Assembly: GCA_040381075.1 (NCBI GenBank)
Contig: JBEIHX010000027.1
Location: 1 to 52,477 of the forward strand
Direction of reading: 5' to 3'
DNA: 52,477 nucleotides
Source: JBEIHX01 sp040381075
GTDB taxonomy: Bacteria; Pseudomonadota; Alphaproteobacteria; Caulobacterales; Aquidulcibacteraceae
Numbering within the stretch: the stretch's first letter is position 1; each line of letters begins with the position of its first letter. A program made the position numbers and the translations under genes. A model generated the notes under the pieces. The model was not told the origin of the DNA and did not search any database. It saw only the letters and a list, made by a program, of their open reading frames with translations. Shown piece by piece: positions 23,527-32,377 of this stretch.

Positions 23527-24714
23527 CTACTGATGATCCCGCAGGCCGAGTACGCGTTTCGCGATGACGTTGAGGTTGACCTCGGTGGTGCCGCCTTCAA
23601 TGGAGTTGCCCTTCGAGCGCAGCCAGTCGCGTGTGGCTTTCAGGGCGCCGGGGTCGAAACCGTCGCCCTCCCAGCCGAGCCCGTCCGCTCCGAGGGCCTC
23701 GATCAGCAGTTCGCATTTTTCCTGGTTCATGGTCGCCGCCGCCGCCTTGAACATCGATGCAAGGTGACCGACGTCCCCGCCGGCCTTCGCCTCCTCCTGG
23801 GCCCGCCGCACGGTCAGGCCGAAGGCGCGTTCCGTCATCTTGAAGCGCGCGATGCGCGCGCGCAGATCGCCATCCGCCAGAACGCCGTCCGCAAGGCCTA
23901 CATGGCTGCGCGCCGCCTCAACGAGGTCAAGCCCTGCGCCGGCCCCGAAACCGGATGCAGAGATATTGGCGCGCTCGTACATGAGGAGGCGTTTGGCGAT
24001 CTCCCAACCGCCATTGAGCCGCCCGACAAGATTGCGCTTGGGCGTCTTCACATCGGTGAGGAAGGTCTCGCAGAACGGCGATGAGCCGGAGATGAGCTTG
24101 ATCGGGCGCGTTTCCACGCCGGGCGTGCGCATGTCGATCAGGACAAAGGAGATGCCTTCGTGCTTCACGCTGGCGTCGGTGCGCACAAGACAGAACATCC
24201 AGTCTGCCTTGTTGGCGTAGCTGGTCCAGATCTTCTGCCCGTTGATCAGGTAGTGATCGCCCCTGTCCTCGCAGCGCGTCTGCAGGCCGGCCAGGTCTGA
24301 CCCGGCGCCCGGCTCGGAGTAGCCCTGGCACCAGCGGATCTCTCCTCGCACGATCTTGGGCAGATGCTCCATCTTCTGGTCCTCATCGCCATACTCCAGA
24401 AGCACGGGACCGAACATCCACAGGCCGAAGGAGAACAGCGGCGGGCGCGCCTTGATGCGGCGCAGCTCCGCCTGCAGGATCTGGTTTTCGGCGGCGCTGA
24501 GGCCGCCGCCGCCGTAGTGTTTTGGCCACATGGGCGCGGTCCAGCCGCGGCTCGCCATGGCGTCCAGCCAGGCCTTGGCGTCAGGGTTTTTGTAGGTTTC
24601 GGTGCGACCGCCCCAGATCACATCGTCTTCGCCCATTGGCATGCGCATGCTCGCAGGGCAATTGGCCTCCAGCCAATCGCGCGTTTCGCTCCGGAATGTC
24701 TCCAGATCGACCAT
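23527..24714 (-). CDS. Acyl-CoA dehydrogenase
   Basis: A predicted 395-residue FAD-dependent acyl-CoA dehydrogenase that introduces the alpha-beta double bond in acyl-CoA oxidation. Landmarks: WPKHYGGGGLS (about 63-73), QGYSEPGAGSDLAGLQT (FAD/substrate loop), INGQKIWTSYANKADWMFCLVRTD, GISFVLIDM, LMYERANIS and the C-terminal GNSIEGGTTEVNLNVIAKRVLGL. GGAGGACGACCA precedes the ATG. It is first of two dehydrogenase genes on this strand and divergent from the MprF-like gene (promoter region about 24715-24865). The preferred chain length or substrate cannot be read. Confidence 0.9.
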   Translation of the reverse strand: MVDLETFRSETRDWLEANCPASMRMPMGEDDVIWGGRTETYKNPDAKAWLDAMASRGWTAPMWPKHYGGGGLSAAENQILQAELRRIKARPPLFSFGLWMFGPVLLEYGDEDQKMEHLPKIVRGEIRWCQGYSEPGAGSDLAGLQTRCEDRGDHYLINGQKIWTSYANKADWMFCLVRTDASVKHEGISFVLIDMRTPGVETRPIKLISGSSPFCETFLTDVKTPKRNLVGRLNGGWEIAKRLLMYERANISASGFGAGAGLDLVEAARSHVGLADGVLADGDLRARIARFKMTERAFGLTVRRAQEEAKAGGDVGHLASMFKAAAATMNQEKCELLIEALGADGLGWEGDGFDPGALKATRDWLRSKGNSIEGGTTEVNLNVIAKRVLGLRDHQ

Positions 24715-24865
24715 TGGTCGTCCTCCACGTCCTCAGGGTCTGTGTGGTCGCGACATTATGCCCCCGGCGGGGCCTGTCCAGTGTTTCGCAACGTCATCAC
24801 CGCCTTTGGCGGCTCGCGACGGATCCGGTAGGGTGATGGTTCGTGCTTCGGCCGCGCAAGGTCCC

Positions 24866-26566
24866 ATGACGAGCCAGATTGACGTTGAGCACCGACCCAT
24901 CGACGCCCGCCCGCGCCGGTCACGCGCGATTGGCCCCGCGGCCGTCGTGGCGCGGCTCGTGGCGGCGGGGGTCGCCCCCACCCTGTTCGCGGTCGTGGTG
25001 TTCGCCGCCGGCGCAATGTTGCTCGTCTCCGGGGCCACGCCGGCCGAGCCCGACCGTTTGCGCGCGCTGAGGCGGCTCGCGTCGCTGGGCGTGATCGAGG
25101 CCTCGCACTTCCTCTCCGGGCTGGTTGGCGCCGGCTTGCTGCTGCTCGGGTGGGGAATTGTGCGCCGGATCGACGCCGCCTGGACGGCGGCGGTGAGCCT
25201 CCTGGTGCTGGGCGCGGCTTTGGCGCTCGCCAAGGGCTGGAGTTGGGAGGAAGCGGTGGTTCTGGGCGGGCTGGCGCTCGCGATGCTGCCGTTCCGCAGC
25301 GCGTTCTATCGCCACTCAGCCGCCCTGGGCGGGCGCCGCTCCGCGGCGTGGACTGCGGCTGCCTTCATCGCCGTCATTGGATCCGTCGCAATCGGGCTCG
25401 GCAGCTATGAGGCCTCGCCCTTCGACATCGACGTGCTTGGGCGTTTCTCCCTGCAGGGCGACGCATCGCGCTTCGCCCGTACAAGCGCAGGCGTCGCCGC
25501 AGTGCTGCTTCTGTTCATGCTGTGGCTCGCCCTGCGCCCGCCGCCGTCTTCCGTGCTCGCCTTCGATCAACTCGATCGGTCGCGCATCCGAACCATCGTG
25601 GAAACCGCAGAGCGGCCGACCCCGGACGCCTGGCTTGCGTTCGTGGGCGACAAGTCCTTCCACTTTTCCGCCAGTGGCGCGACGTTTCTCATGTTCGCCG
25701 TGCGCGGACGTTCATGGGTGACCATGGGCGGGCCGGTGGGGCGGTCCGGCGACGTCGTCGACACGATGTGGAGTTTCCTTGAGCGGGCCGATGAAGCGCG
25801 GGCGCGCGCGGTGTTTTACGGCATCGGTCCAGAGGCGTTGCCCGCCTGCGTCGATCTTGGTCTGGCGGTGCAGAAAGTCGGCGAGCGGGCGCTGGTGCCG
25901 CTTGCCGACTTCAGCCTGCAGGGCCGCAGGAAGCAGGATCTGCGCACCTCCCGCAATCGCTTTGCACGTCTGGGCGCAACCCTTCAGGTCTACCTGCCCG
26001 GCGGCGGCGCCCCCGACTTCCAGGCGCTCAGGACGGTGTCCGATGGCTGGCTTGCCCGCCATGCGGGCGAGGAGAAGGGCTTTAGCGTCGGGCGGTTTGA
26101 CCCGGACTATCTGCGCGAAACGCCGCTCGCGGTGCTGATGCTGGACGGCAAGGCCACCGCGTTCGCCAACCTGACGCCGACCCGGGACCGCAGCCGGATC
26201 GGAGTCGACCTCATGCGCTACGCTCCGGATGCGCCGGCTGGCGTCATGGATCACCTTATGACGGAGCTGATTTTCTGGGCGAAGGCGCAGGGCTACGCCG
26301 CCTTTGATCTTTCGATGGCGCCTCTGGCAGGGCTGGATGTGCGCGCGCGCGCGCCCCTGGTCAGTCTGCTTGGGGGACTTGTCTACGAGTACGGCGAGGC
26401 GCTGTACAATTTTCAGGGCGTGAGGGCGTTCAAGGAGAAGTTCCAGCCGGTCTGGGAGCCGGTCTACATTGCCGGTCCCGGCCGCGCGGCGGTGGGAGCC
26501 GCGCTCCTGGATAGCGCCATGCTGACAGCTGGCGGTCTGGCGGGCGCGCTGCGCCGCGGTGCGTGA
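24866..26566 (+). CDS. Short MprF-like protein (DUF2156 aminoacyl-phosphatidylglycerol synthase domain)
   Basis: A predicted 566-residue membrane protein. The N-terminal ~230 residues contain roughly six hydrophobic helices (for example APTLFAVVVFAAGAMLLV, LLVLGAALALAK, WTAAAFIAVIGSVAIGL, VAAVLLLFMLWLAL). The rest is the cytosolic DUF2156 (GNAT-like) domain: SFHFSASGATFLMF, VTMGGPVG, RKQDLRTSRNR, GFSVGRFD, RIGVDLMRY and the FDLSMAPLAGL block that in MprF transfers lysine or alanine from tRNA to phosphatidylglycerol. Full MprF has ~14 helices including a flippase; here most flippase helices are missing. ATG 24836 is an alternative start. It converges on thpR with no spacer. Confidence 0.8.
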   Translation: MTSQIDVEHRPIDARPRRSRAIGPAAVVARLVAAGVAPTLFAVVVFAAGAMLLVSGATPAEPDRLRALRRLASLGVIEASHFLSGLVGAGLLLLGWGIVRRIDAAWTAAVSLLVLGAALALAKGWSWEEAVVLGGLALAMLPFRSAFYRHSAALGGRRSAAWTAAAFIAVIGSVAIGLGSYEASPFDIDVLGRFSLQGDASRFARTSAGVAAVLLLFMLWLALRPPPSSVLAFDQLDRSRIRTIVETAERPTPDAWLAFVGDKSFHFSASGATFLMFAVRGRSWVTMGGPVGRSGDVVDTMWSFLERADEARARAVFYGIGPEALPACVDLGLAVQKVGERALVPLADFSLQGRRKQDLRTSRNRFARLGATLQVYLPGGGAPDFQALRTVSDGWLARHAGEEKGFSVGRFDPDYLRETPLAVLMLDGKATAFANLTPTRDRSRIGVDLMRYAPDAPAGVMDHLMTELIFWAKAQGYAAFDLSMAPLAGLDVRARAPLVSLLGGLVYEYGEALYNFQGVRAFKEKFQPVWEPVYIAGPGRAAVGAALLDSAMLTAGGLAGALRRGA

Positions 26567-27097
26567 TCAGCCAAGCCTGTATTCGCGCTCCAGCTGATAG
26601 TGGGAGGCCCGCCTGCCCGTCCAGCTTGAGTAGAGCCCGAACCAGGTGACCCGCCAGGGCTCGCAGGCGAACAGCGCGTGCTGACGTTCGAAGGCCATGA
26701 CGCGATCGAGTTGGGTGCGCCCCAGATAGGCCATGGTCAGATGCGGCGCATAGGCTCGTCTGTCGGACGCGAGTCCTGCGCGCTTGGCGGCAAGCTCGCA
26801 TTTGCGCGCCAGCGCCTCAAGGGCAGGGTTGGCTGCGACCCCCATCCACAGGGCGTGCGGGTCCTCGGCGCCGAAGTGGCCAGCGCCCTTTAACGCCACC
26901 TCAAACGGGTCAGCGACGATCGCCTGCAGTTCTGCGTCAAGGTCCTCGGCCCTGCGCACATCTGTTTCGCCGAAGAACCGCAGGGTGATGTGGAAGTTCT
27001 CACGCGGGCTCCAGCGTGCGCCTGGCACGCCGCGCTGCAGCCGCACGAGCGTGTCGGCGACGTCATCGGGGGCTGGGATCGCGGCGAACAGGCGCAC
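26567..27097 (-). CDS. thpR: RNA 2',3'-cyclic phosphodiesterase (2H family)
   Basis: A predicted 176-residue 2H phosphoesterase (LigT/ThpR), which opens 2',3'-cyclic phosphates on RNA ends to 2'-phosphates. Both HxT motifs are present, HIT at 36-38 and HLT at 119-121. VRLFAAIPAPDDV is the standard N-terminus, so the GTG at 27097, preceded by GCGAGG, is chosen over the ATG far upstream at 27178, which lies inside the glycosyltransferase gene. It begins 22 bp after that gene on the same strand. Its last base touches the stop of the convergent MprF-like gene. Confidence 0.9.
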   Translation of the reverse strand: MRLFAAIPAPDDVADTLVRLQRGVPGARWSPRENFHITLRFFGETDVRRAEDLDAELQAIVADPFEVALKGAGHFGAEDPHALWMGVAANPALEALARKCELAAKRAGLASDRRAYAPHLTMAYLGRTQLDRVMAFERQHALFACEPWRVTWFGLYSSWTGRRASHYQLEREYRLG

Positions 27098-27119
27098 TGT
27101 GGTGCCTCGCTTTGCGGCG

Positions 27120-28424
27120 TCACCGGCGCCACGTAAAAACGGCGCTGGCAGCGTAGTTCCATACCGCGCCGACGGCAATTCCCGCTATGCCGGCCAGCCA
27201 CCAAGAGGTTTCGCCGCGGTCGAACAGGAAGTCGGCGATGCCCACATTGGCGACAGCGCCGATCGAACACACCGCGCAGAAGCTCGCAAGTCCTTTGACC
27301 AGACCCCAAAGACCCCTGCGCCGCCTGTCACGATACGTGAGCTGATTGTTGAGGGCGAAATTGAATGTCATCGCCGTCACGGCGGCCAATGTCTGGGCGG
27401 CTGCGAATTCAATCCCGGCGCCGCGATAGACGCCGGCGAGCACCGCCATGTGGACCACAACGCCCAGTCCCCCCACGGCGGCGAACATCACGAAGCGCAC
27501 CGGCACGATCTGGCCGATCGTCTTGTCGAGCAGGAGGGTGGCGTACTCCCAGGCGACCAGGGTGTCGAGTTTGCTCACCCCGGCGCGCCTGGGGCGGAAG
27601 GCGTAGGCGAGTTCGCGCACGCGCAGCTGCGACGGCGCGGACGCCATAACGTCGACGAGGATCTTGTATCCCTGCAGGGACAATCGACGCGCAGCGCCAT
27701 CGAAGGCGTCCCGGGTGATCATGAAGAACCCGCTCAAGGGATCGGCGAGGGGCGTGCGCGTGGTCATTCGGGCGAGACGGGTCCCGAGCCTGCTCAGACC
27801 GGCGCGTCGGCTGTCCCACTGACCGATCCCGCCGCCGGCCGCGTAGCGCGAGCCGACGATGATGTCGGCGTCGCCATCGCGCAGCGCGGCAAGCATGTGC
27901 GGCAGCAGCCGTTCGTCGTGCTGCAGGTCGGCGTCCATCACCGCAACGAACGGCGCCGTGGTGGACAGCACGCCCTCGACCACGGCGGAGGACAGGCCGC
28001 GCCTGCCGATGCGATGCAGCAGGCGGATGCGCGGGTCGCGTCGGGCGAGCGCAGTGATGGCCGCGTGGGTGCCGTCGGTTGAGTCATCGTCCACAAAGAC
28101 CAGTTCAAAGGCTTCCGTGGCGAGCGCCGCCGCAACGGCAGCGACCGTCGCGGCGACGTTGTCCACTTCGTTGAAGGTGGGGATGACCACGGCGACGGCG
28201 GCGACGCCAGGGTGTGCGCCGCCAGGCGGGTGGGAAGGCGATCGGGCCGGGGCAGGGGCTGGCGGCTGGAGTGGCGACGGCTCTGCCTCGCGCGACAGCT
28301 CCCCGATGTTCTGGCCTCCATTATTCTGGCCCCCATCATTCTGGCCCGCTCCGAGCAGGGGCGCCGCCGGTGGAGACAGCGGCGCGATCGAAGAGGAGGG
28401 GGCTGTGCTGTCCTGAACGGGCAT
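27120..28424 (-). CDS. Dolichol-phosphate mannosyltransferase-like glycosyltransferase with GtrA membrane domain
   Basis: A predicted 434-residue protein. After a ~75-residue low-complexity leader with in-frame GGQN repeats comes a GT2 catalytic domain of DPM1 type (AVVIPTFNEVDNV, VFVDDDSTDGT, AVMDADLQHDERLLP with the DxD-like metal site, VGSRY, DPLSGFF). The C-terminal ~120 residues are a GtrA domain of four helices (RFVMFAAVGGLGVVVHM, TFNFALNNQLTYRDRR, WNYAASAVFTWRR). Such fusions transfer a sugar from a nucleotide donor to polyprenyl phosphate at the inner membrane for use in envelope glycans. The ATG at 28424 follows GGTGGG. The leader is not part of the catalytic fold. Confidence 0.9.
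   Translation of the reverse strand: MPVQDSTAPSSSIAPLSPPAAPLLGAGQNDGGQNNGGQNIGELSREAEPSPLQPPAPAPARSPSHPPGGAHPGVAAVAVVIPTFNEVDNVAATVAAVAAALATEAFELVFVDDDSTDGTHAAITALARRDPRIRLLHRIGRRGLSSAVVEGVLSTTAPFVAVMDADLQHDERLLPHMLAALRDGDADIIVGSRYAAGGGIGQWDSRRAGLSRLGTRLARMTTRTPLADPLSGFFMITRDAFDGAARRLSLQGYKILVDVMASAPSQLRVRELAYAFRPRRAGVSKLDTLVAWEYATLLLDKTIGQIVPVRFVMFAAVGGLGVVVHMAVLAGVYRGAGIEFAAAQTLAAVTAMTFNFALNNQLTYRDRRRRGLWGLVKGLASFCAVCSIGAVANVGIADFLFDRGETSWWLAGIAGIAVGAVWNYAASAVFTWRR
28305..28349. repeat. In-frame 15-bp tandem array in the glycosyltransferase leader
   Basis: Three 15-bp units (28305-28319, 28320-28334, 28335-28349) share the core ttctggccYcc with a few substitutions. On the coding (minus) strand they read as GGQN-containing five-residue repeats within the disordered leader. 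The unit is a multiple of three. Confidence 0.78.
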
Positions 28425-28553
28425 GACCCACCATAGCACGCGCCGGCTCCGACAGAAGCATGCCCGCCGCCTGCGGTCATATTCGCCCTCGCCAGTGTCG
28501 GTCAGTCCGTCCTAAGCTTGCCGCCAGCGCGCGGCGGCGCGGGGAGGACTGAC

Positions 28554-30008
28554 ATGGCGCCAGAGGCGAACGAGGCCCCGCCCGCGGACATCACCGGTGC
28601 GCAGGGCGGCCCGGATGGGACCGGAGCGTCGCGCCGGGAGAAGGTTTACGACCGCGCCGGCGTCTCCTGGGCTCTCTTTGAGGCGGCCCGCAACCCCTAC
28701 GTGATCCTCGTATCCATCTACATCTTCGCCCCCTACTTCGCGCAGGAAATCGCTGGAGGCGGCCCTCAGGGCCAGGCCCTGGTGGCGTCCATCCACAAGG
28801 TCGCCGGCGTCATCGTGGCGTGCACCGCGCCATTCCTTGGCGCGGCCGCCGACAAGGCGGGCCACCGCAAGCCGTATCTGGCCGCCGCCGTATGTCTGAT
28901 GGCGCCGATCGTGTTCTCGTTGTGGTGGGTGCGCCCGGACGGCGGCGTGCCGCTTGTCTGGGCGTTCGGATTGATGGTCGCCGCCGCGGTCGCGTTCAAC
29001 TACACGGAGGTCCTGCACAATTCGATGCTGCCGCTGGCCGCCAGACCGCGCGCGCTGCCGCATATCTCGGGTCTTGGCCTTGCAAGCGGCAACGCCGCCG
29101 CGGTGCTCGCGCTCGTCTTCGTCTTCGTGTTCCTGGCCCTGCCTGGGTATGTGGACTGGAGCTTCGTACCCAAGGAGCCCGCCTTCGGCCTGTCGCGTGA
29201 GGCCTTTGAGCCCTCACGGATCGTTGCGCCCATCGCGGCGGTCATGCTCCTCGTGTTCGCAGTTCCGCTCTTCCTTTTCGTGCCCGACGCGCCAGCGACG
29301 GGCCTGAGCTGGCCGCGGGCGTTCCGGGAGGGGTTCTCGTCGGTGTGGGCCACCATCCGCAGCCTGCGGACGCACAAACACGTGGCGCTGTTTCTTGCGG
29401 CGCGGATGCTGTTCGCCGATGGCAAGGGCGGCATCGTTGTGTTCGGCGGCGTGTTTGCAGCGGGCGTGATGGGCTGGGGATTGCTGGAGATGGCCGCCTA
29501 CGGCATCTGGCTGTCGCTATGGGCGGTGCTTGGCGGTTTCCTCGGCGGCTGGCTCGATCACTGGCTGGGGGCCAAGCGGGCGCTCATCCTTGAGCTCCTG
29601 TTCATCATCGCCTCGCTGATCGCGCTGGTGTCCGTATCGCCGACCGGCGCCTTCTGGCTGCTTGCCTTTCCGCCAGGCGCGCCAAGCGCGTGGCAGGCGC
29701 CGCTGTTCGAGACCTGGCCTGATCTCATCTTTCTCGCCGTGGCCGCCTTTGCTGCAGTGGCCATCACCGCGGCCTATGCGTCGGCGCGCACCATGATCAC
29801 ACAGCTCGCCCCGGTGGAGATGGCCGGGCAGATCTTTGGGCTGTACGCGCTGTCGGGGACTGCCACCTTCTGGCTCGCGCCCTGGCTCGTTGAGGGGTTC
29901 ACGCGCGCCTATGACAGCCAGGCGGTCGGCCTTGCCTCGATCCTGATCCTGCTTGTGACCGGGCTTGGCCTGCTGTTGTTCGTGCAGGCTCCCCGCCAGC
30001 AGGCCTGA
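28554..30008 (+). CDS. UMF1-family MFS transporter (Atg22-like)
   Basis: A predicted 484-residue inner-membrane permease of the UMF1/Atg22-like branch of the major facilitator superfamily. Diagnostic segments: SWALFEAARNPYVILVSIYIFAPYFA (helix 1, residues about 37-62), GVIVACTAPFLGAAADKAGHRKPYL, FNYTEVLHNSMLPLAARP and the C-terminal AYASARTMITQLAPVEMAGQIFGLYALSG. About twelve helices are expected. Yeast Atg22 exports amino acids from the vacuole; bacterial substrates are unknown. The ATG at 28554 follows GGGAGGACTGAC; an upstream ATG at 28518 is possible but has no ribosome site. It is divergent from the glycosyltransferase gene. Confidence 0.88.
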   Translation: MAPEANEAPPADITGAQGGPDGTGASRREKVYDRAGVSWALFEAARNPYVILVSIYIFAPYFAQEIAGGGPQGQALVASIHKVAGVIVACTAPFLGAAADKAGHRKPYLAAAVCLMAPIVFSLWWVRPDGGVPLVWAFGLMVAAAVAFNYTEVLHNSMLPLAARPRALPHISGLGLASGNAAAVLALVFVFVFLALPGYVDWSFVPKEPAFGLSREAFEPSRIVAPIAAVMLLVFAVPLFLFVPDAPATGLSWPRAFREGFSSVWATIRSLRTHKHVALFLAARMLFADGKGGIVVFGGVFAAGVMGWGLLEMAAYGIWLSLWAVLGGFLGGWLDHWLGAKRALILELLFIIASLIALVSVSPTGAFWLLAFPPGAPSAWQAPLFETWPDLIFLAVAAFAAVAITAAYASARTMITQLAPVEMAGQIFGLYALSGTATFWLAPWLVEGFTRAYDSQAVGLASILILLVTGLGLLLFVQAPRQQA

Positions 30009-30081
30009 TCCGCGCGAGGGGTCTTTACATCGCGGTGTGCGAGGCCATCTGTCATGCTCTGTCGTGGGAGCCTGATGCGCC

Positions 30082-31458
30082 GTGCCGCCCGTCCGTCTGC
30101 CATTGACCTGGCGCGATCCGATCATCGCCTTTGCGCCTCTGGCGGAGCGCCCCGGCGCAGTGTTGCTGGCCTCCGACGGCGATCACCCGCTTGGGCGCTT
30201 CAGTTTCCTGACCTGCGATCCGGTCCGCCGCCTGACGTGGCGCGACGGCTCCGGCGACGCGGAGGCCTTTCTGGCGGCATTGCGCGCCCTGCGCGGCGCG
30301 ATGAGACCCGCTGCGCCGAAGCTGCCGCCCTTCTGCGGCGGCGTCGCCGGCCTCTTCTGTTATGAACTGGGCGGTTTGTTTGAGCGGCTGCCCCCGCCCA
30401 AGCGCGGGCCGGCCTGGCCGTTGGCGGACCTTGGGCTTTATGATCAGGTCGCCGCCTTCGACCACCAGCGGCGGAGCGCTGAGGTGATCGTGTGGCCGCG
30501 GCCTGACGAGTGCGAACGTGCGGCGCGTGCCCGCGCTGAGGCCTTCGCCGCCGCGCTGGCGACATCCACGCCGCCGGCGCCGGCGCGGCTGTTCGCGGCT
30601 GCGCCGGCGCCGGTCCTGGCGCGCGCCCGGATGGAGGCCCGTATCGCGCGGGCGCGCAGCTATGTCCACGCCGGCGACATCTTCCAGACCAACCTGTCCC
30701 AGCCGTGGCGCGGCTGGCTTGCGCCGGAGGCGACCCCGTTCGATCTTCTGCGCCATGCCGGCGCGACGACCCCATTCGCCGCCTATTGGCGGGGCGTCCA
30801 CGGCGCGGTCGTCTCCTTTTCTCCGGAGCGCTTCGTCGAAGCGCGTCCTGGTCCCGACGGCGTCGCCGTCGAGACCCGGCCGATCAAGGGGACGCGCCCG
30901 CGCGCTGGAGCACCGGACGTCGACCGCGCTTTGGCTGAGGCATTGCGGGCAAGCGCAAAGGATCGCGCCGAGAACCTGATGATCGTCGATCTGATGCGCA
31001 ACGATCTGGCGCGCGTCAGCAGCCCCGGCAGCGTGCGCGCGCCCCGTTTGATGACGCTTGAGAGCCATCCGCGCGTCCACCATCTGGTGTCGATCGTCAC
31101 GGCGCATCTGGCGCCTGGGCGTGATGCGGCCGATCTTCTGCGGGCGGCTTTTCCAGGCGGGTCGGTGACCGGTGCGCCCAAGGTGCGGGCGATGGAGATC
31201 ATCCATGAACTTGAGGACGAACCGCGCGGCCCATATTGCGGATCTATCGGCTATTGGGGGTTCGACGGCGCGATGGACCTCTCAATACTCATCCGCACCC
31301 TGTCGTGCCGGCGTGAGGGAGAAACCTGGCGGGTGGAATTGCGCGCTGGCGGAGGCATCGTCGCAGACTCTGATCCAGCGGCGGAGTATGAAGAAACCCT
31401 GACCAAGGCCAACAGCGTCCTGCAGGGGTTTGCAGCGCCCCTGGAGGACGCTCCATGA
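30082..31458 (+). CDS. pabB: Aminodeoxychorismate synthase component I
   Basis: A predicted 458-residue chorismate-binding enzyme that adds the amino group to chorismate to make 4-amino-4-deoxychorismate for folate. Chorismate-domain motifs: FQTNLSQPW (about 201-209), SFSPERF, ETRPIKGTRPR with K269 (a Lys here marks PabB; TrpE has Ala), AKDRAENLMIVDLMRNDL, FPGGSVTGAPKVRAMEII, GPYCGSIGYWG and LRAGGGIVADSDPAAEYEET. The GTG start at 30082 is preceded by GGGAG at a longish distance. Its stop overlaps pabC by four bases. The glutamine amidotransferase subunit (pabA) is not nearby. Confidence 0.93.
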   Translation: MPPVRLPLTWRDPIIAFAPLAERPGAVLLASDGDHPLGRFSFLTCDPVRRLTWRDGSGDAEAFLAALRALRGAMRPAAPKLPPFCGGVAGLFCYELGGLFERLPPPKRGPAWPLADLGLYDQVAAFDHQRRSAEVIVWPRPDECERAARARAEAFAAALATSTPPAPARLFAAAPAPVLARARMEARIARARSYVHAGDIFQTNLSQPWRGWLAPEATPFDLLRHAGATTPFAAYWRGVHGAVVSFSPERFVEARPGPDGVAVETRPIKGTRPRAGAPDVDRALAEALRASAKDRAENLMIVDLMRNDLARVSSPGSVRAPRLMTLESHPRVHHLVSIVTAHLAPGRDAADLLRAAFPGGSVTGAPKVRAMEIIHELEDEPRGPYCGSIGYWGFDGAMDLSILIRTLSCRREGETWRVELRAGGGIVADSDPAAEYEETLTKANSVLQGFAAPLEDAP

Positions 31459-32288
31459 GCGCTGGGGACATCGCCTGGGCGGATGGTGGCTTCCTGCCGC
31501 TGCGCGACGTCGTGATCGCGCCGCTTGATCGCGGCTTCGCGCTCGGTGACGGCGTCTTCGAAACCATACTTTGGGACGGTCGACGGCTGCGGGCCTTTGA
31601 TCGTCATGCGGCGCGTCTCGCCCATGCCGCGGCGTTTTTCGACATTCCTCTTCCCACTGGCGGCGAAGAGCTTGCGCGCGTGTTGCGGCGATTGGCGCGC
31701 GAGAATGGTTTTGATGGTCGCAGCGCGGGCCTGCGCGTGACGCTGACCCGCGGGCAGGGCCCGCGTGGGCTTGCCCCGCCCGACGTCGTCCAGCCGCGGC
31801 TGATCGCAACGGCTCAAGCCTGGACGCCTGCGCGTGACGCTGCGCGGCTTGTCACGGTAACGATACGGCGAAACCCGTTTTCGCCGGCGAGCGCATTCAA
31901 GACCCTGTCCTACGCCGATAACGTGCTGGCGTTGCGTGAGGCGCGCGCCAAGGGCGGTGACGAGGCCTTGATGCTCGATGTTTTTGGTCGGATCTCGTGT
32001 GCAAGTGCGGCCAATATCTTCTTTTTGCGAAACCAACGGATCTTGACGCCGCCCCTCAGCGCGGGGGCTCTTCCAGGCGTGACGCGCGCCCGTGTGCTCG
32101 CACTGCTTGGCCGGATGGGGCTGAAGCTCACGGAGGACGCCGGGGGGCCTGAGAGCCTTGTCGGCGTGGAGGCCGCCTTCCTGACAAATGCACTGATAGG
32201 CGTGCGCCCGATCGCGAGGATCGACGACCTGACGTTTCAGGCGGATCATCCGCTGGCGGCGCGGTTGGCGCTGGAGCTAGCCCGGTAG
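31455..32288 (+). CDS. pabC: Aminodeoxychorismate lyase (class IV PLP enzyme)
   Basis: A predicted 277-residue fold-type IV aminotransferase-family enzyme. Lysine 149 in the block AFKTLSYADN is the PLP-binding Lys, and DRGFALGDGVFETILW and ALMLDVFGRISCASAANIFF (residues about 176-195) are family hallmarks. Coupling by ATGA overlap to pabB supports a role in making p-aminobenzoate from aminodeoxychorismate, with D-amino acid or branched-chain aminotransferase as the alternative if context were ignored. It converges with the tad group, 89 bp away. Confidence 0.92.
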   Translation: MSAGDIAWADGGFLPLRDVVIAPLDRGFALGDGVFETILWDGRRLRAFDRHAARLAHAAAFFDIPLPTGGEELARVLRRLARENGFDGRSAGLRVTLTRGQGPRGLAPPDVVQPRLIATAQAWTPARDAARLVTVTIRRNPFSPASAFKTLSYADNVLALREARAKGGDEALMLDVFGRISCASAANIFFLRNQRILTPPLSAGALPGVTRARVLALLGRMGLKLTEDAGGPESLVGVEAAFLTNALIGVRPIARIDDLTFQADHPLAARLALELAR

Positions 32289-32377
32289 GGCGCTGGTGCA
32301 AGCGGCAAGAGACGGGCGTGGCGAAACAGCGGTCTTAAGGGCCGTCTCACAGCCGGATCAGCGGCGGCGCGCAGCTC

